Shown one piece after another: positions 61,550 to 64,000 of a stretch of DNA of 64,000 bases. The notes under the pieces were generated by a model, which was not told the origin of the DNA, did no database searches, and saw only the letters and a program-made list of their open reading frames with translations. How positions within the stretch are numbered: position 1 is the stretch's first letter; each line of letters starts with the position of its first letter. The position numbers were made by a program, and so were the translations under genes. The DNA is from Archegozetes longisetosus (lineage: Eukaryota > Arthropoda > Arachnida > Sarcoptiformes > Trhypochthoniidae): contig JAEMBT020000009.1 of NCBI GenBank assembly GCA_018873245.2, forward strand, positions 7,625,288 through 7,689,287. The letters run 5' to 3'.

Positions 61550-62028
61550 ACAGGTTTGTATCTTAATCTGGCAACTACGTTTAAATATGATTGCAAAACT
61601 CAAGATATACTCGTTTGAAATAAGGATTATGCAATATATTATGTGTTTTTAATTCTTATTAGCATTAAAAAATCAGAACATTTAAATGAAAATTCATATA
61701 AAATATCTATGAATATCACATTTCTGATTTTTTTCCTTAATCAGTGCCCATATCCCTCTAGATCCTATCTCATGCATATTTCTAGTGACACTACTCATTA
61801 GTTGTTGTGTAGACTCTGTGATACTTTGTTCGATATTTTTCAATATTTTCTTTCAAAAGAAGGGAAATCTTTTAGTACAGCTTAAGTTTCTAGCATTCAG
61901 TTTGCATAATGAACATTATATGGTTGAATACCTAAAACTCGAAACTTCACCAAAAGATCTGCCTTCTTTTAATAGAAAGTAGCGAAAAATATCAAAGTAT
62001 GTAGCGTAGAATCCGCGCAACTAATAAA
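61550..62028. other. Intergenic, one unidentified ORF
   Basis: A 65-codon ORF (61785-61982, starting MTLLISCCVDSVILCSIFFN) has one hydrophobic segment and could be a single exon of a membrane receptor. I cannot assign it, and splice partners were not found. Confidence 0.3.
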
Positions 62029-62030
62029 TA

Positions 62031-62410
62031 TCGGTCAGTCAGAAAGTTCTGGGCCTAGCACCTTTCCTGATATTTTTGAATGTTGATTTTGATAGTGATA
62101 ATAGAGCCATATCTCATGAGATCTCATGCTAAAAATTAATTGATTTCTCATAGTAGTAATAAAATTATTAACTATTAAAGAAGAGGCATTAATACATAGG
62201 CCCAATAGAAAAGAGAAAAAGAAAAAAAATTTCTAAGAATTTTTAAGTTTTTTTTCACACGAAAAAGTTGTCTAAATTTTTTATCTTTCAGCGAAACCAG
62301 CTAAATTTTGGTATGCAATCTTTTAAAGCATACCACTATTATTGGTATAAAAATCAGCACTCAAATATGTCAGGAAAGGTGTTAGGCCGAGAACTTATTG
62401 ACTGACCTGA
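62031..62410. mobile_element. Mariner-like MITE, 380 bp
   Basis: Inverted repeats of about 60 bp begin TCGGTCAGTCA and end GACTGACCTGA. They are flanked by TA (62029-62030 and 62411-62412). Few mismatches occur between the arms (for example CACCTTTCCTGA in both). It has no transposase. Confidence 0.88.
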
Positions 62411-62412
62411 TA

Positions 62413-63055
62413 GTACCAAAGGAAAGTTGCATACGTAGGGTATGAATGGATGTTGGCACCGATTAAAGAAAACAAATAAAAAATGCAGTATTAATAGGTA
62501 ATTTATGTGGATTTTCATTGATGAATTGGTAATACAATGACTCAGCAAGTCAAATTTTTAATATTTGAATGGTTTACTGAAAACACTTAACAGATTTTTT
62601 ATAAATTATTCAAACAAACTCATGAATAGTTTATTAATACTTTTCATTCTTTTAATTATTATGAAAACCAAATACGGATGTTTAGTAATTACTTTTTGAT
62701 AAAAATAAATAAAATAGCTCCGGATCCTTATCGTATATGTGATTGAAAACGCTTTTATTTAAGTGGAAAGTTATTAATTTAAAATTAAGTCTAAAATCTG
62801 AATTCGGAGGGCATTGGCTATGTATTCAGTTTACTGTAAACAATTCTTATGAATTTTCTCAATAAATTTATTATTTTAATTTTTTTGGAAAACTCATTCA
62901 TTTACGGAAAAAGGATAATAGATGTTCATTTTTTTATGCTTCACCAATCAAGACTTTGAAGTGTATTTGTAGAATACAAATGTGTATACCAACGCCTGAA
63001 CTTGACCAATGATTTCTCATGTTTTGTGTAAATAGAGGTTCTTAAAAGTTTTTTA
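62413..63055. other. Intergenic, no gene seen
   Basis: AT-rich sequence without a supported feature. Confidence 0.5.
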
Positions 63056-63645
63056 GGTGAATCTGGGCTAATGGGTCTAAAGGGGTTCTCGACCTCCCAC
63101 CCCAAAGTGTGATATATCATTGGATTCAGTTTATCAAGCTGAACATTTTGATACTACACTTGACCACTTTTGATCCGAACCTGACCACTTCTGGACAACT
63201 CCCGACGAGAGTGACCGACCCCGCCAAGTGATATATCATTGAACTCAGGACATCGAACTGAACATTTTGATACCTCACTTGGTCAATTATCTCAAGTAGT
63301 TCTCGAGATATCCATCATTGTTTGGTTTAGTACCTCGTAATGGATAAACCTGGATTCTCGAGTCGTAACCCAAACAAGTCTGATATAAACTAAGGGAGAA
63401 TATTCGCGACCTAACCTATTATACCTTAGTTTAAATCAGGTTTGGCTTGAGTTACAACTTGGTAAAGCCAGGTTTACCCATTTTCGAGGGGGTTAGGTCT
63501 CGGTGGCCAGAAGTGGTCAGGTTCGGGTTGGAAGTAGCCAAGCGTGGTATCAAAATGTTCAGCTCGACGAACTGAATCCAATGATGTATTACACCTGGAG
63601 ATAGGGGGTCGGGAACCCCCTTAGATCCATTAGCCCGGATTTACC
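63056..63645. mobile_element. Foldback element with arms over 150 bp and internal repeats
   Basis: GGTGAATCTGGGCTAATGG at 63056 matches the reverse complement of the right end (GGTAAATCCGGGCTAATGG). Complementarity extends past GAACCTGACCACTTCTGG. A unit of about 60 bp (GATATATCATTG ... CTGAACATTTTGATAC) occurs at 63110 and 63228, and inverted at about 63530-63590. A further inner pair (GGATAAACCTGG, CCAGGTTTACCCA) extends the palindrome. GC content is well above the surroundings. No coding sequence. Confidence 0.85.
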
Positions 63646-64000
63646 CGTTTCTATCTATTTCAAATAAAGACATCGCGATAAGTCTGAAAATAATTATTTT
63701 AGGTTAATAAGCATGAATCAATAATACTTCGTTAAAGTTAATACAATAATGTATAATGATTTAAGCTTTCTCAATAGTTCTGATCAGACTATGGCCTTAA
63801 ATTAACTTATAAAACAAATAAAAATTTCTACATACATATAGAATAATTGAACCGAGACAAAAGAACTCGTGTTGTATTTCGAAATAAACTTATGTTTCTT
63901 GTGAAATTCAATGGAATATAAAAAATTATTATAAGCTTCCCCATTTTCACTTAACGCTTATTTTGGGCTAAATTAAGATATGGATAATCTCATTTTCTTT
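63646..64000. other. Intergenic, no gene seen
   Basis: AT-rich sequence to the window end, without a supported feature. Confidence 0.5.

Overview
The window is AT-rich animal DNA with spliced genes. Its introns are mostly 34-900 nt and it carries many mobile elements. The recognisable genes are arthropod-like: chemoreceptors of the gustatory-receptor (GR) type, a DEG/ENaC channel, a divergent ionotropic receptor (IR), a TIL-domain inhibitor, a secreted leucine-rich-repeat protein and GH35 beta-galactosidases. Tiny introns, divergent 7TM receptors and DEG/ENaC genes together suggest an acariform mite (for example a trombidiform). That is an inference; no sequence search could be run.

Layout. 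1-8037: beta-galactosidase copy A. A 4.5-kb hAT transposon splits its first exon, and a mariner sits inside the hAT. 8041-11905: intergenic DNA with a hAT MITE and a Tc1/IS630-type relic. 11906-13226: intact secreted LRR gene. 13723-15564: a Tc1 relic with a hAT MITE nested in it, then a small MITE. 16078-17651: beta-galactosidase copy B, lacking its 5' half. 18499-19986: a long-TIR element holding a second TA-flanked element. 21863-22978: intact TIL-domain gene. 24978-26227: beta-galactosidase copy C, lacking its 3' half and sharing a nonsense codon with B. 26240-39175: two decayed hAT copies in opposite orientation that bracket about 5.9 kb containing an unusual DEG/ENaC gene. Three solo-LTR-like insertions lie in the arms. 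39829-42161: a divergent IR on the minus strand. 45640-48383: a decayed Ty3/gypsy body. 48777-49118: a chemoreceptor fragment. 49850-53638: hAT remnants, a hAT MITE, a perfect hairpin and two more copies of the repeat that opens the window. 53720-54995: intact GR on the plus strand. 58769-60259: intact GR-like receptor on the minus strand. 60467-63645: four more non-autonomous or foldback elements.

How the genes relate. From about 32 to 60 kb the region is mainly chemosensory: DEG/ENaC, IR, GR fragment, GR and GR-like receptor. The three GH35 copies are related by segmental duplication that includes flanking DNA, followed by truncation and transposon damage. I see no operons, CRISPR arrays or convincing tRNA/rRNA genes.

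The most unusual coding observation is one open frame that joins two complete DEG/ENaC subunit halves (four predicted membrane segments). Two frameshifts leave its functional status open. The receptor, LRR and TIL gene models were spliced by hand, using reading-frame continuity and GT/AG signals.
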